A stretch of DNA of 62,571 bases from positions 1 through 62,571 of the forward strand of contig NZ_JAPKNM010000119.1 of NCBI RefSeq assembly GCF_026460985.1, read 5' to 3'. Made by a program: the position numbers and the translations under genes. Each line of letters opens with the position of its first letter. Positions within the stretch are counted from its first letter, which is position 1. Source of the stretch: Sphingomonas sp. Its GTDB lineage: Bacteria > Pseudomonadota > Alphaproteobacteria > Sphingomonadales > Sphingomonadaceae. Below are positions 25,657-34,991 of the stretch, in pieces. Under the pieces are notes generated by a model. The model was not told the origin of the DNA. It ran no database searches and worked only from the letters and a program-made list of their open reading frames with translations.

Positions 25657-27850
25657 CGCCGCCGTAGCTCAGACCATAGCCATAGCCATAGCCATAGCCA
25701 TAGCCATAGGATTCGCGACGCTTCACCTTGGTTACGATGACGCCGAAAATATGGGCCTGGCTGGAGCGCAGTCGATCAAGTGACATGTTGATTCCGCGCG
25801 CCGGCGGCCCCTGCGCTTCCACGACATACACAACGCCCTCGGTCACGCGCGCAAGCAGAGGCGCGTCTGCGAGCCCCAGAAGCGGCGGCGCGTCCATGAT
25901 GACATGATCGAAGCTGTTCGCCAGTTCGGCGAGCAGTTTCTCGGCGCGATCGTTGCTGAGCAATTCCGGCGCGCTGGGCGGCATCGGACCCGTCGTCATG
26001 ACGTACAGATTCTCCCAGCGCGTGGCATGAACCATGGCCTGCCAATCATCCTCGCCAGCCAGATAATTGCTGAGACCCCGTTCGTTGGGCACGCCCACGA
26101 GATACTCGATCGAGGGCGAACGAAGATCCGCGTCGATCAGGAGCGCGCGCTTGCCGGTACGCGCGAGGACCATCGCGAGCGAGAAGCTCGTGGAGCTCTT
26201 GCCTTCCCGCGGCCGCGTGCTGGTGATGGTGAGTGTCTTCGGGACTCCATGATCGGTCGAGAAAGCCAGATTCGAACGCACCGTATGATAGGCCTCCGAC
26301 ACATAGGACTTCGGATCCTGGATGAGCGTGCTGAACTCGTTGTCCTCCGTGAGCGGCACCGAACCGAGCAAGGGAAGGCCCAGCTGACGCGAAACATCGC
26401 CCGGCTGCCGGATGCCTTCGTCGATCTGCTCCAGAGCGAACACCGCAGTCCCCGCGAGCGCGATGCCGACGAGAAATGCAATGGCCAAATTGAGGGGCAG
26501 TATGGGCGACGAAGGTGCCTGAGGAACTTCTGCCTTATCGACAATGGCGATATTGTTTGCCGAAACACCAGCGACGCCGATTTCCTTGTAGCGCTGCAGC
26601 AGCCCGTCGTAGAGTTGCCGGTTGGTGTCGACTTCGCGAAGGTAGATATTGTACTGAATCTTGTCGCGTTCTTGCTGAACCAGATTCTGCGTCAGCTCTC
26701 CAACCCGCTTCCGCAGCTCGTTCTCATGCTGCACCGCAGCCTGATAGTCTCCGACAACCCCGCCCGATACGCGCGCTTCTTCCCGCGCCACCGAGGCCTG
26801 AAGCGCCTCGATCTGGCGGCGAACAGCAACCGCACCGGGATAGTCGGGCTCGAATTGCACCATGAGCCGGGCATATTCGGCATTCGCCTCTGCCAGGCGT
26901 TGACGCATCGATCCAATAGCCGCGTTCGTGGCCGAAGCGGTGCTTGTACGGGAGCGCGCCTGGGCACGCGATTCCGCATCGATCCGGCGCGACGTCGCTT
27001 CGTTGAGCGCTTGAGTCAGCGCCTGCAGATTGGCCGACGCTGCGGTCTGGACTTCCTGCGTCCGGCCCTCCGCCGTGGTGGTGCTGTAGACGATGATGCC
27101 CTTTTGATTGGCATAATTGACCAGGTCACGTTCGGACTGCTGCACACGCTGCCGCAATTCCTCGAGCCGCCCCTCGAGGAACTTCCGTGCGTCGGCAGTA
27201 GAGCCAAAGCGGCGATTTATGCTGTCCTCGATGAACTGTTCCGCCCATGCATTAGCCACCGCCGCAGAGAGCTTTGGCGAGGGGCTCGTATAGCGCACAT
27301 CAACGAGCGCCGAGCGAGCAAGCGGCTCGATCTCGATATTGGCGAGCAGGATTCGGATAGCCGCAGCCTCGCGCTGGGCCAACTGCGAGGCTGTCGGCGG
27401 AATGTTCCCGTTTATAGCCAGCGGCGTTCCCGAATAGTCCACGCCATGCGCTGTAAAAAACTCATCGGTATGGGCCAGCCGCAACTGGCGGACCACGCGC
27501 TCGGCTACCGACCGCGCCCTCAGCAGGGCATACTGCGTCTCGTAAAACTCCTGATCGCGATTTGCATCGCGCCCCTCGACGCCTTCGACATTCGTGATGC
27601 GCTGCTGATCCCGGCTGATCTCGATCCGGGCGCTGGCGGAGTATTTCGGAGTCATCATCAGCGTGACGACCAGGCCGGCCAGAACGCTGAGGCTCACGAT
27701 GCCAAGGATCGCCCATCGCCATCGCTGGATGATGCCCCAATAAGCCAAAAGCATCGGCGCCGCCGTGGCGCGCGCGCCTCCCTGTTCGGGACCATCGTCA
27801 AGCAGCGTCCGATCTTCGTCGGGAGTCGACAGGGCACTTGAATAATTCAT
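25643..27850 (-). CDS. wzc: Polysaccharide co-polymerase with tyrosine autokinase domain (Wzc type)
   Basis: The protein of about 735 residues controls chain length and export of a Wzy-dependent polysaccharide. An N-terminal Wzz domain has transmembrane segments near residues 40-65 and 430-450, with a long coiled-coil periplasmic region between. The cytoplasmic BY-kinase domain has Walker A TSTRPREGKSST near residue 550, Walker A' LLIDADLRSPS near 570, and Walker B VIMDAPPLLGLAD near 653. It ends in a tyrosine-rich tail of six Tyr-Gly pairs, the usual site of autophosphorylation. The ATG at 27850 is preferred to a TTG at 27859. It is in the same operon as the Wza-type gene. Confidence 0.93.
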   Translation of the reverse strand: MNYSSALSTPDEDRTLLDDGPEQGGARATAAPMLLAYWGIIQRWRWAILGIVSLSVLAGLVVTLMMTPKYSASARIEISRDQQRITNVEGVEGRDANRDQEFYETQYALLRARSVAERVVRQLRLAHTDEFFTAHGVDYSGTPLAINGNIPPTASQLAQREAAAIRILLANIEIEPLARSALVDVRYTSPSPKLSAAVANAWAEQFIEDSINRRFGSTADARKFLEGRLEELRQRVQQSERDLVNYANQKGIIVYSTTTAEGRTQEVQTAASANLQALTQALNEATSRRIDAESRAQARSRTSTASATNAAIGSMRQRLAEANAEYARLMVQFEPDYPGAVAVRRQIEALQASVAREEARVSGGVVGDYQAAVQHENELRKRVGELTQNLVQQERDKIQYNIYLREVDTNRQLYDGLLQRYKEIGVAGVSANNIAIVDKAEVPQAPSSPILPLNLAIAFLVGIALAGTAVFALEQIDEGIRQPGDVSRQLGLPLLGSVPLTEDNEFSTLIQDPKSYVSEAYHTVRSNLAFSTDHGVPKTLTITSTRPREGKSSTSFSLAMVLARTGKRALLIDADLRSPSIEYLVGVPNERGLSNYLAGEDDWQAMVHATRWENLYVMTTGPMPPSAPELLSNDRAEKLLAELANSFDHVIMDAPPLLGLADAPLLARVTEGVVYVVEAQGPPARGINMSLDRLRSSQAHIFGVIVTKVKRRESYGYGYGYGYGYGLSYGGDAKE
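25674..25709. repeat. Six perfect tandem copies of CCATAG within the Wzc 3' end
   Basis: A 36-bp simple-sequence array of a 6-bp unit. On the coding (minus) strand it reads TATGGC repeated and encodes (Tyr-Gly)6 near the C-terminus of the tyrosine kinase. A change in copy number would add or remove Tyr-Gly pairs without breaking the frame. Confidence 0.97.
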
Positions 27851-27884
27851 TGCGAGCAAATCTCAAAACCTAGGAAGATCACGA

Positions 27885-28589
27885 TCACTGCAGTGCAATG
27901 ATAAGCGGGGTCGTGAGCAGCGATGCGGCCGCCGTTATGTCACGAAATAGTCTGCGAGCCTTTGAATCACCCACCACCACCACGTCGTTGGCGAAAATCT
28001 CCGGATCGGCATACGCCCCGCGACGGATCGCGCTGAGGTTATAGAGTGCCGCCAGACGTTGACCATTAACCGTCCGAAACACCACGACATCTTTCTGGTC
28101 CGCGAGTTCGCCAAGTCCGCGCGCACGAGCGACAGCGCGCATGAGGGTCATGTGCCCTACGACGGGAAACAGGCCCGGCTCGCGCACTTCGCCGTCGACC
28201 GTCACGACCTGGCTCACAGTCTCCTCGAGATTCACGGTAACGTGCGGGTCCCGAACATGCGCAGTGCGCAGTGCCTCGGCAAGTGCAACCGCGACTTCGA
28301 TGGGAGGCTTGCCGGAGACCTCCACCACGCCTGCGAGCGGGAATGAGATCCGGCCGCTTGCGTCCACCTGCACGATCCGGCCGCTGAGCTCGGGTAAGCC
28401 GAAGACATCGATCCGCAGCTTGTCGAACGGCCCGATAAGATAGGGACGATCATTGGCGAACAAATCGGTAGGCGCAGGAGGCGGCAGCTCCGATGCCGAA
28501 ACCACCCGCACGTCCGGGGAGCTCTGGATCGGGGGCTTGCCAGCACAGGCGGAAAGCAGCGCAAATGGAATGACGAAACGCAATTTCAT
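27885..28589 (-). CDS. wza: Outer-membrane polysaccharide export lipoprotein (Wza/GumB family)
   Basis: The 234-residue lipoprotein has a signal peptide ending in the lipobox LLSAC. The poly-export domain follows (IGPFDKLRIDVFGLPELSG near residue 52), then an SLBB-like segment (VTVDGEVREPGLFPVVGHMTLMRAV near residue 150). It would form the outer-membrane channel that works with the Wzc protein encoded just downstream. It is shorter than E. coli Wza (about 380 residues), as in GumB-like members. Its start overlaps the upstream stop (ATGA). Confidence 0.9.
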   Translation of the reverse strand: MKLRFVIPFALLSACAGKPPIQSSPDVRVVSASELPPPAPTDLFANDRPYLIGPFDKLRIDVFGLPELSGRIVQVDASGRISFPLAGVVEVSGKPPIEVAVALAEALRTAHVRDPHVTVNLEETVSQVVTVDGEVREPGLFPVVGHMTLMRAVARARGLGELADQKDVVVFRTVNGQRLAALYNLSAIRRGAYADPEIFANDVVVVGDSKARRLFRDITAAASLLTTPLIIALQ

Positions 28590-30049
28590 CGATAATCCCT
28601 TGATTCGCGCGCCGATTTACCGCTGCGGCTGCGCGCTCCTCCTCGTGCCACACGAAGCTGCATTTCCACTCGCTCCGAAGACATCCATACTGTCGCGAGA
28701 GCAAGCACGCAGCCGATCAACGGCACCCGGGTGGGATAGTCCACCGCGCTGGCGAGACCAAGCAGTAAAATGATCGCCGCGCCAGCAAGCGCCAGACGCG
28801 CTTGCTCCCCCTCGCCGCGCCTGCGGACGAGCCGCACGGTACCCCAGATCCAGGACACGATCAGCACCGTGAACAGCAGGATTGCGCCCACGCCCCCCTC
28901 GAGCAGCCACTCGAGCCAATCATTATGCGCGTGGTTGAAATAATTGGGGGAAAGCAACTGCTGGGGCTCATAGATCTTGTAGATATCCACGAACGATCCG
29001 ACGCCCGAGCCAAAGGGGAAATATTCGCCCGCCATCGAGAGTATCGGAGCCCAGGTTTCAAAGCGCCGCTGGTCCGAGGTCTGGATATTCAGGATACGCT
29101 CGACCGCCTCCCCGCGCGAGAAGAAAACCGCGACCAGGAGCAGTAGCGCGACTGCAATCACCCCGCCCGCGATCCAGATCAACCGTTTCCGGTCGAGCCC
29201 TCCGCCGCCACGCGGTTGATAGATTACCGCCGTCAACGCCATCGCCACGATCGCCAATCCGAGGCCAGCCCGAGCGCCGGTCGTGAGCACTAGGAAGAAG
29301 AAGAATATTCCCGCGCAAACGGCGGCCCAGGTCCGCAACATGGTAGCCGTCGGCATGCCGCGCCGCTGGAGCCCCTCGCCTCGCCCCCGCAAGGAAGCGC
29401 CATAGGCAAGTAGCGGGAACAGGCTGGCAAGGAACGCCGCATGGTGATTCCTGTTCGCGAAAACGCCCGCCGAGGATCCGACGTTGGAAATCCGATAAAA
29501 ATACAACTGAGGCAGGCCGCCGCTCACCGCCTGCATGACGCCGATTACGGCGCTTGCCAGACCCAGGCCGAGAACGACGAAGACGAGCAGCTTCCGTTGC
29601 TCGGGACTGCAGCGTACGGCGAGGACCAGCGCCGCGGCGGGCACGAGCATGGCATAGAATGCGTTCCAGCCGCGCCAGGGCACCATCGCAAACGGACGCC
29701 ACGGCTGCGGCACGCCCGCCGCCGCCGCAACCTCATGGGCCAGCCCTCGCCCGGGCAGGTTGCTCCAAATCGTCGGCGGCAAGGGGATGAGCTGGATCAG
29801 GATCAGGGCGAGCAGCGCCGCCATCACCGTGAGAGGCCAGCGAGAATTCCGCATCTGCTCCCTCGTCAGGCCGACGAGTCCGATGGCGAGACACAATATC
29901 GCGAGCGGGCGGAGCACAAGCAGCGAAGTCACGTCGTCACGGGCGCTGCCACCGAAAAGCCAGGCAGCCGCAAGCAGAAGCAGGAGCACCCAAAAGGGAT
30001 GGTCAGCCCGCGCCCGTTCACCGAGACCGATACGATGCTGCACCGCCAT
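28586..30049 (-). CDS. O-antigen ligase/polymerase family membrane protein (Wzy/WaaL)
   Basis: The protein of 487 residues has about 11-12 transmembrane segments. It contains the Wzy_C-type signatures GVFANRNHHAAFLASLFPL near residue 196 and NHAHNDWLEWLLEGG near residue 376, in the large periplasmic loop. Beside Wza and Wzc genes it is most likely the polymerase of an exopolysaccharide, though ligases share the domain. It is not closely similar to the second polymerase candidate at 37810-39138. Confidence 0.85.
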   Translation of the reverse strand: MAVQHRIGLGERARADHPFWVLLLLLAAAWLFGGSARDDVTSLLVLRPLAILCLAIGLVGLTREQMRNSRWPLTVMAALLALILIQLIPLPPTIWSNLPGRGLAHEVAAAAGVPQPWRPFAMVPWRGWNAFYAMLVPAAALVLAVRCSPEQRKLLVFVVLGLGLASAVIGVMQAVSGGLPQLYFYRISNVGSSAGVFANRNHHAAFLASLFPLLAYGASLRGRGEGLQRRGMPTATMLRTWAAVCAGIFFFFLVLTTGARAGLGLAIVAMALTAVIYQPRGGGGLDRKRLIWIAGGVIAVALLLLVAVFFSRGEAVERILNIQTSDQRRFETWAPILSMAGEYFPFGSGVGSFVDIYKIYEPQQLLSPNYFNHAHNDWLEWLLEGGVGAILLFTVLIVSWIWGTVRLVRRRGEGEQARLALAGAAIILLLGLASAVDYPTRVPLIGCVLALATVWMSSERVEMQLRVARGGARSRSGKSARESRDYR

Positions 30050-30052
30050 CTC

Positions 30053-31186
30053 CTATTTCAGCAGCCCCTTCTGACGCATCTCCTGCAGGGATGCTTCGTA
30101 CGGACTCGCCTTTGCGCCGGCCCCATGTGCCCACGCAACCAACAGGGCAACGCCCCGTTCGAAATCATAAGCAGGAGTGAAGCCGAGTAGGCGCCCGATC
30201 TTTTCGATGGAAGCGAAGTTGTGGCGGATGTCGCCGAGACGGAAGTTGCCTGAAATGGTGGCCGGAACGTCGCCCCGGATCAATTGCGCGAGCACCTGGA
30301 CTACCCGACTGACGCTGATCGGTACACCGGTTCCGACGTTGAAAACCTCGTTTGCGGCGAGGGGATGCTCGATTCCCAGCAGGGTCGCCTCCACCACGTC
30401 GTCGACAAAGACGAAATCGCGGCTTTCCTCGCCATCTTCGAAGATGTTGATGGCCTTACCCTGCATCATCAGGTTCGAGAAGATCGACAGAATGCCAGTG
30501 TAGGGATTGGAGAGCGACTGCCCCGGACCGAACACATTCTGATAACGGAATGCCACGCCCTCAATACCGATAGACGGGCAAACGGTCATCACCAGTTGCT
30601 CTTGCACCTGCTTACTGATGCCATAGACAGACGAGGGGTGAATCTTCGAATCCTCGTCGGTCGCCACAAGCTGTAGCGGCGCCACAGCACCCGGATACTT
30701 CACGTCGAAGTCACCCGCCTGCATGTCGGCGGCCGCCCGCGGCCCAGGATATACATAGCCGAGCTCCGGCGAGAGATAGCGTCCCTCGCCATAGATCGAC
30801 CGCGACGAGGCGACAACGAACCGCCTCACGGTTCGCGGCGCATTGGCGAGGATGTCGAGCATCAGCGCTGTACCGCCCACATTGACACGCGTGTAGTGGT
30901 CGATCTGATACATCGACTGTCCGGTACCCGTCTCGGCGGCAAAGTGGACGATCACTTCCTGACCGGCCATCGCCTCCTGCATGAGCGCTCGATCGACGAC
31001 ACTGCCGCGGATGAAGCGGACTTTCCCCTGGATCGCCTGGAACAGATCCGACTGCTCGGGGTCCGCCCCGTGAACTTGCGGCGAAAGCGTATCGACGACG
31101 GTGACCTCATGCCCCGCGGCAATCAATCGAAGCGCGAGCCGCGAACCTATGAATCCTGCGCCGCCCGTAATCAGAGTCTTCGTCAC
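30053..31186 (-). CDS. NAD-dependent sugar epimerase (dTDP-L-rhamnose 4-epimerase-like)
   Basis: The extended SDR protein of 377 residues has TLITGGAGFIGSRLAL near residue 5, a catalytic Ser region VVASSRSIYGEG near residue 125, and active-site YGISK near residue 189. The insertion with SPELGYVYPGPRAAADM after the Ser motif and the layout of the C-terminus resemble WbiB-type dTDP-L-rhamnose 4-epimerases, which make dTDP-6-deoxy-L-talose. No rml genes are in this window, so the substrate stays open. It lies 3 bp upstream of the Wzy/WaaL-like gene. Confidence 0.75.
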   Translation of the reverse strand: MTKTLITGGAGFIGSRLALRLIAAGHEVTVVDTLSPQVHGADPEQSDLFQAIQGKVRFIRGSVVDRALMQEAMAGQEVIVHFAAETGTGQSMYQIDHYTRVNVGGTALMLDILANAPRTVRRFVVASSRSIYGEGRYLSPELGYVYPGPRAAADMQAGDFDVKYPGAVAPLQLVATDEDSKIHPSSVYGISKQVQEQLVMTVCPSIGIEGVAFRYQNVFGPGQSLSNPYTGILSIFSNLMMQGKAINIFEDGEESRDFVFVDDVVEATLLGIEHPLAANEVFNVGTGVPISVSRVVQVLAQLIRGDVPATISGNFRLGDIRHNFASIEKIGRLLGFTPAYDFERGVALLVAWAHGAGAKASPYEASLQEMRQKGLLK

Positions 31187-31196
31187 GCCCCTCTCC

Positions 31197-32072
31197 CTAG
31201 CCGCAGATCAGCTTAACGGATTGTTCGATATTGCCCCGTGACGACGCGCCGAACACGACCGACTGCACGTTCAACCCATTGATGTACTCATATGCTTCAG
31301 GAGCCGGAACTGCGCCCGATGCAAGCGTGGACATCGCCATCATCTGAAACTGGTGCGGATCGTTGCTCGACAGCACCTTCTCATACTCTTCCCGGCCCGG
31401 CGACATCAGATAGCCGATCTTGTTGATCGACGAACAGATCACGACCTCACCGACTCCCCACTCGATCAGCTTCTGTCGCAGGAAAGGCATATTTTGGGTA
31501 ATGAAGCCCGGAATTGCGCCGTACTTCTTACGAATGTGCTTGCAATATTCCACGAAAGGTTCGGCAACATCGAACCCGAGCATGAGGTCAACGACGATAT
31601 TCTGAAGAAAAACGACACGAACATCGAGCCCCTTGAAAATGGCCATTTCCTGATCGACCAGCATCTTCATCAGACGAACCGCATCAAACGCCATCGTCGC
31701 CATAGCGCCCTGGGCGATCTTCCCCAGTGCGGACATGGAGCCATTCGAGAAGAGTATGCCCTGGAGCGCGCCCACCATGCCCCTCTCGGCAACGATATTC
31801 GCATATTTATGGGGATAGGGGATCGACGGATACCAGCGCAGGTCGGGAAACTCGACCTTGCGCCGCCGGAACTCTTCACAGATTTCCGCCGCTCGATCGT
31901 TGCTGTTCAGCATGATCGCCCGGATGCCCGTGTCGAACGCATTTCGGTATACCGCGAAGATGTTGTCCAGATCGGCAAAGCGCTCGGCCTGAGCCTGCGC
32001 CTTCTCCTGCGACATATGATTGATGCCGAAGAATTGATTGTCGCCGAAGACAATGCGATCGATCGGAATCAT
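31197..32072 (-). CDS. Uncharacterised protein, probable TIM-barrel fold
   Basis: The soluble protein of 291 residues begins MIPIDRIVFGDNQFFGINHMS. It then alternates hydrophobic beta strands with helices (IRAIMLNSNDRAAE, LDVRVVFLQNIVVDLMLGFD, VGEVVICSSINKIGYLMSP) and ends VQSVVFGASSRGNIEQSV. The pattern suggests a beta/alpha barrel, similar in feel to aldo-keto reductases or aldolases, but no catalytic set was recognised. Its start overlaps the stop of the Gfo/Idh gene (ATGA), so the two are co-translated and may act on the same sugar. Confidence 0.8.
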   Translation of the reverse strand: MIPIDRIVFGDNQFFGINHMSQEKAQAQAERFADLDNIFAVYRNAFDTGIRAIMLNSNDRAAEICEEFRRRKVEFPDLRWYPSIPYPHKYANIVAERGMVGALQGILFSNGSMSALGKIAQGAMATMAFDAVRLMKMLVDQEMAIFKGLDVRVVFLQNIVVDLMLGFDVAEPFVEYCKHIRKKYGAIPGFITQNMPFLRQKLIEWGVGEVVICSSINKIGYLMSPGREEYEKVLSSNDPHQFQMMAMSTLASGAVPAPEAYEYINGLNVQSVVFGASSRGNIEQSVKLICG

Positions 32073-33115
32073 TGACCAAGCTCACTCTGTATCTGCTGCC
32101 AATCGCTGAACATCGCATCGATAACGGAAAGCGTGTCGGACGCGTCAGCGAACGCGCAGCGCGCGCGCCTACCTTCACGGATGCAGTCCACGAAGTCATA
32201 GAGCTGCGCCGTAAATTCGACGCCACGAAGATAGAAAGGAACATTGTTGTAGAGATCGGTGATGTACAACTGATTCCACCCCGCCTTCAATTCGAAGCGC
32301 GGATCCGACTCCTTCAGATAGACCTTCATCCCGTGCTGATCGGCCTGGATCCTGCCGCCTTCCCCGAAAATTTCCAGCTTGTTGGTGGGCTTGCGATAGC
32401 TCGCGTCACTCCAATTGACGTACAGCGAGCCGCCCACGCCGTCCCGGTAGAGAAAATTCGAAGATACGATATCCTCGACCGACGCGGAAAAGACGCGCGA
32501 CAGGGTTGTTCCCCGCACTATATCCGGTCGCCCGAAGAGGAAATGAATCAAATCGATGGCATGGCTGGCCATTTCGTAGATCGCGCCACCGCCATTGGCG
32601 TGCGTGGCGCGCCATCCCTCCTCGCCCTGTTCGCGCACGATCGTCGAACTGAACATCTCCGACCGAAACCGCACCACTCGACCAAGCAGACCGCCTTCGA
32701 TCATCTCCCGAACCCTGACGAAGACGTCGTTGAAGCGGTTTACATAGCCCACCTGATTCACCAGCGCCGCACTGTCGAACAGCCGCGCAAGCTCCTCGCC
32801 TGAAGCCGCGGAAAGCGTGAACGGCTTCTCGACGAACGCATGAAGTCCCTTCGCCGCGACCGCTCTCAGGATATCGGCGTTATGCGCGGGCGGCGTACAG
32901 ACCAGGACGGCGTCGAGCGGTTCGCGCTCGAGCATCGCCTGATAATCTCTGTAGGGGCTGACACCGGCATATTTGCCGAGGAGCTTGCCGATGAGCACCG
33001 AGGGATCCGCGATTGCCACAACCCGCACGTCTGGCCGCGAATTGACGATGCAATGGTGCGTGATTCCCATCCGGCCGGCCCCGATGATGCCGACCTTAAG
33101 CTCGGAACCAGTCAT
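32069..33115 (-). CDS. Gfo/Idh/MocA-family oxidoreductase
   Basis: The NAD(P)-dependent sugar oxidoreductase of about 348 residues has the Rossmann motif VGIIGAGRMGITHH near residue 7 and the family's EKP motif (HAFVEKPFTLS near residue 92). The C-terminal alpha/beta substrate domain contains GGGAIYEMASHAIDLIHFL near residue 173. It is the first gene of the seven-gene polysaccharide operon. The ATG at 33115 is chosen over a GTG three codons upstream; neither has a strong ribosome-binding site. The substrate is unknown. Confidence 0.88.
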   Translation of the reverse strand: MTGSELKVGIIGAGRMGITHHCIVNSRPDVRVVAIADPSVLIGKLLGKYAGVSPYRDYQAMLEREPLDAVLVCTPPAHNADILRAVAAKGLHAFVEKPFTLSAASGEELARLFDSAALVNQVGYVNRFNDVFVRVREMIEGGLLGRVVRFRSEMFSSTIVREQGEEGWRATHANGGGAIYEMASHAIDLIHFLFGRPDIVRGTTLSRVFSASVEDIVSSNFLYRDGVGGSLYVNWSDASYRKPTNKLEIFGEGGRIQADQHGMKVYLKESDPRFELKAGWNQLYITDLYNNVPFYLRGVEFTAQLYDFVDCIREGRRARCAFADASDTLSVIDAMFSDWQQIQSELGQ

Positions 33116-33532
33116 TAGTCTCACAATTCAGGAAATCTCGATGGGAGCCCGTCCGGGGCGGATGGAGGCTATCCTCTGGGACCAAAGAGAAGTCAACCTG
33201 CAAGACCAACGCCCACGCCCGGGTGCGGCCGACACAACCGATTCCACAACCGGCCGCAGACCGAACTCCGCCCCCATTCTTCCTTGACCTGGGAGAGCGG
33301 CAAACAACGATGGACGGCGATCCGGGCTAATCCGGGGGAATCGCATGTCGACCATAGAGTGCCCACAAAGAGATTCCTTCCGCGCGCCTGCATAAGGTCG
33401 CCCTTCCAAGACGAGAGGGCGGATGTCATTATGTTTCCGAAATGTTTCCCTTCCGGAATAACCGTTGACAATTCATGGGTAAGGTATTCAAGTGTTAATT
33501 GAACTCGGGTAGCTTAGCGAGTGTGGCCTGCA
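33116..33532. promoter_or_regulatory. Divergent intergenic region between two surface-glycan transcripts
   Basis: About 417 bp between the divergent Gfo/Idh gene and the FG-GAP lipoprotein gene. It should hold promoters for both. The part nearest the lipoprotein gene (33425-33520) is AT-rich. It contains TTGACA at 33465-33470 and a repeated ATGTTTCC (33430-33449), but no well-spaced -10 was found. No gene is supported here. Confidence 0.4.
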
Positions 33533-34972
33533 ATGTTCCAGAAATCGTGCAAGTATTCTTTCGATTCACGTTATCGATCTAAGGCCTATACGCTCCTAAT
33601 CTGCGCAGCGACTTTACTGACGGCTTGCGACGGCGGCTCTGGCGGGATGGGTCAAAGCCTCACCACTCCTACTCCTACGCCTACAGCCCCACCGCCGAAA
33701 TTTGCGTGCCCGGCGCCTGCACCGGCCGCAAAGCCGCTGGGCAGCTTCGACCTCGCAAACGTGCCGATTTTGGCTGGCGAAGTTGACTTGCAAACGGCAC
33801 CCGCTTCACCGGTCAGCTTTTCGCAAATCGATCTGCTTTCCGGGATGAACTATTCCTATGGCTTCGCAGCCGCAGATTTTGACTGCGACGGCAAAATCGA
33901 CGTCAGCTTCTTCGATTCCTATACGGGCCGCTCGCCGGATCGCCCGACGCCGAGTTCCGTCGGCTATGTCAGTTGGAACAGCGGACCGCTGGAAGCCATC
34001 GCCACCGATGAACTCACCGAGGTAACCCACCAGTACAATGAAGGGCTCGTGCTGATCGAGCGGCAGATCGGGCTCGACGTGAATGCTGACGGCTTCACCG
34101 ACATCGTGGCCGTAGCAAACTCCCACCACAGCGTCGTCGCCTATCTCAACCCCGGATATCGGGCCACGCCGTGGCAGCGCATCTACCTCTCGGAAGACAC
34201 GCCGGGCGCGGTCAACCTTACGTCAGGCGACATCGACAAGGACGGCCTCAAGGACGTGATCGTCGCCATGCGCGACCAGCCTTCCACCGATCCCAACCCC
34301 GACATTCGCGGCGTGGTCTGGCTCAAAAACCCAGGGAAGGCCGGAGAGACCTGGGCTCAGCAGGCCATCGGCCCCACCGATGACCTGATCGACACCCGCA
34401 ACCTCCAGATAGCCGACTTCAACGCGGACGGGAATCTCGACGTGGCGGTATCAGATTCGAGCAATGGCAATGTCGCCATCCTGAGCGGGGACGGCGGAAA
34501 GCAATGGACCAGAGAGGACATCAACCCTCTTGCACTTCATGCGCATTTCGGCGCGACCGCTGACTTCGACAACGACAAGAGAGCCGAAATATTCCAGCCC
34601 ACCTATCAAGGGGTGACGCTACTCAGAAATACCGGCACTTGGTCGGCGATCCGGCTTGCGACCTTCGCTAGCGAACCGACACAATTCATCGTTTCTCAGG
34701 TGGACGTCGGAGATCTAGACCTCGACGGCAAAGCGGACATCGTCTTCAGCCTCAGTTCGCCCGGCAACAGCTTCACCAACGCTCGCCGCGGCGGCGTCTA
34801 CTGGATGCGGCCCGATGGCACGAGTTGGAAAATATTCGAAATCCAGCGAACAACTAGCGCCGTGCAAAGCATCGAACTGGTCGATTACGACAAGGATGGT
34901 GACCTCGACATCATCACTAATCTCGAATACCCGGCAAATTCGATGTACGTGTTGATGAACGGCATCAAGTGA
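33533..34972 (+). CDS. FG-GAP/VCBS repeat lipoprotein, predicted seven-bladed beta-propeller
   Basis: The protein of about 479 residues has a signal peptide and lipobox LLTAC, then a Thr-Pro linker (TTPTPTPTAPPP). Seven Ca-binding repeats of the DxDxDG type follow: DFDCDGKIDV, DVNADGFTDI, DIDKDGLKDV, DFNADGNLDV, a degenerate DFDNDKRAEI, DLDLDGKADI and DYDKDGDLDI. Seven repeats predict a single complete propeller on the cell surface. Such proteins bind carbohydrate or protein ligands. The start could instead be a GTG at 33521. GC content is lower than that of its neighbours, and the gene stands alone on the plus strand between two minus-strand operons. Confidence 0.88.
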   Translation: MFQKSCKYSFDSRYRSKAYTLLICAATLLTACDGGSGGMGQSLTTPTPTPTAPPPKFACPAPAPAAKPLGSFDLANVPILAGEVDLQTAPASPVSFSQIDLLSGMNYSYGFAAADFDCDGKIDVSFFDSYTGRSPDRPTPSSVGYVSWNSGPLEAIATDELTEVTHQYNEGLVLIERQIGLDVNADGFTDIVAVANSHHSVVAYLNPGYRATPWQRIYLSEDTPGAVNLTSGDIDKDGLKDVIVAMRDQPSTDPNPDIRGVVWLKNPGKAGETWAQQAIGPTDDLIDTRNLQIADFNADGNLDVAVSDSSNGNVAILSGDGGKQWTREDINPLALHAHFGATADFDNDKRAEIFQPTYQGVTLLRNTGTWSAIRLATFASEPTQFIVSQVDVGDLDLDGKADIVFSLSSPGNSFTNARRGGVYWMRPDGTSWKIFEIQRTTSAVQSIELVDYDKDGDLDIITNLEYPANSMYVLMNGIK

Positions 34973-34991
34973 ATCCTCCTGTTGCGCGGCG

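Noticed and set aside
25904..27841. Plus-strand open frame of 645 codons opposite wzc
   Set aside because: It is antisense to wzc, which has complete Wzz and kinase motifs. The plus-strand product has none.
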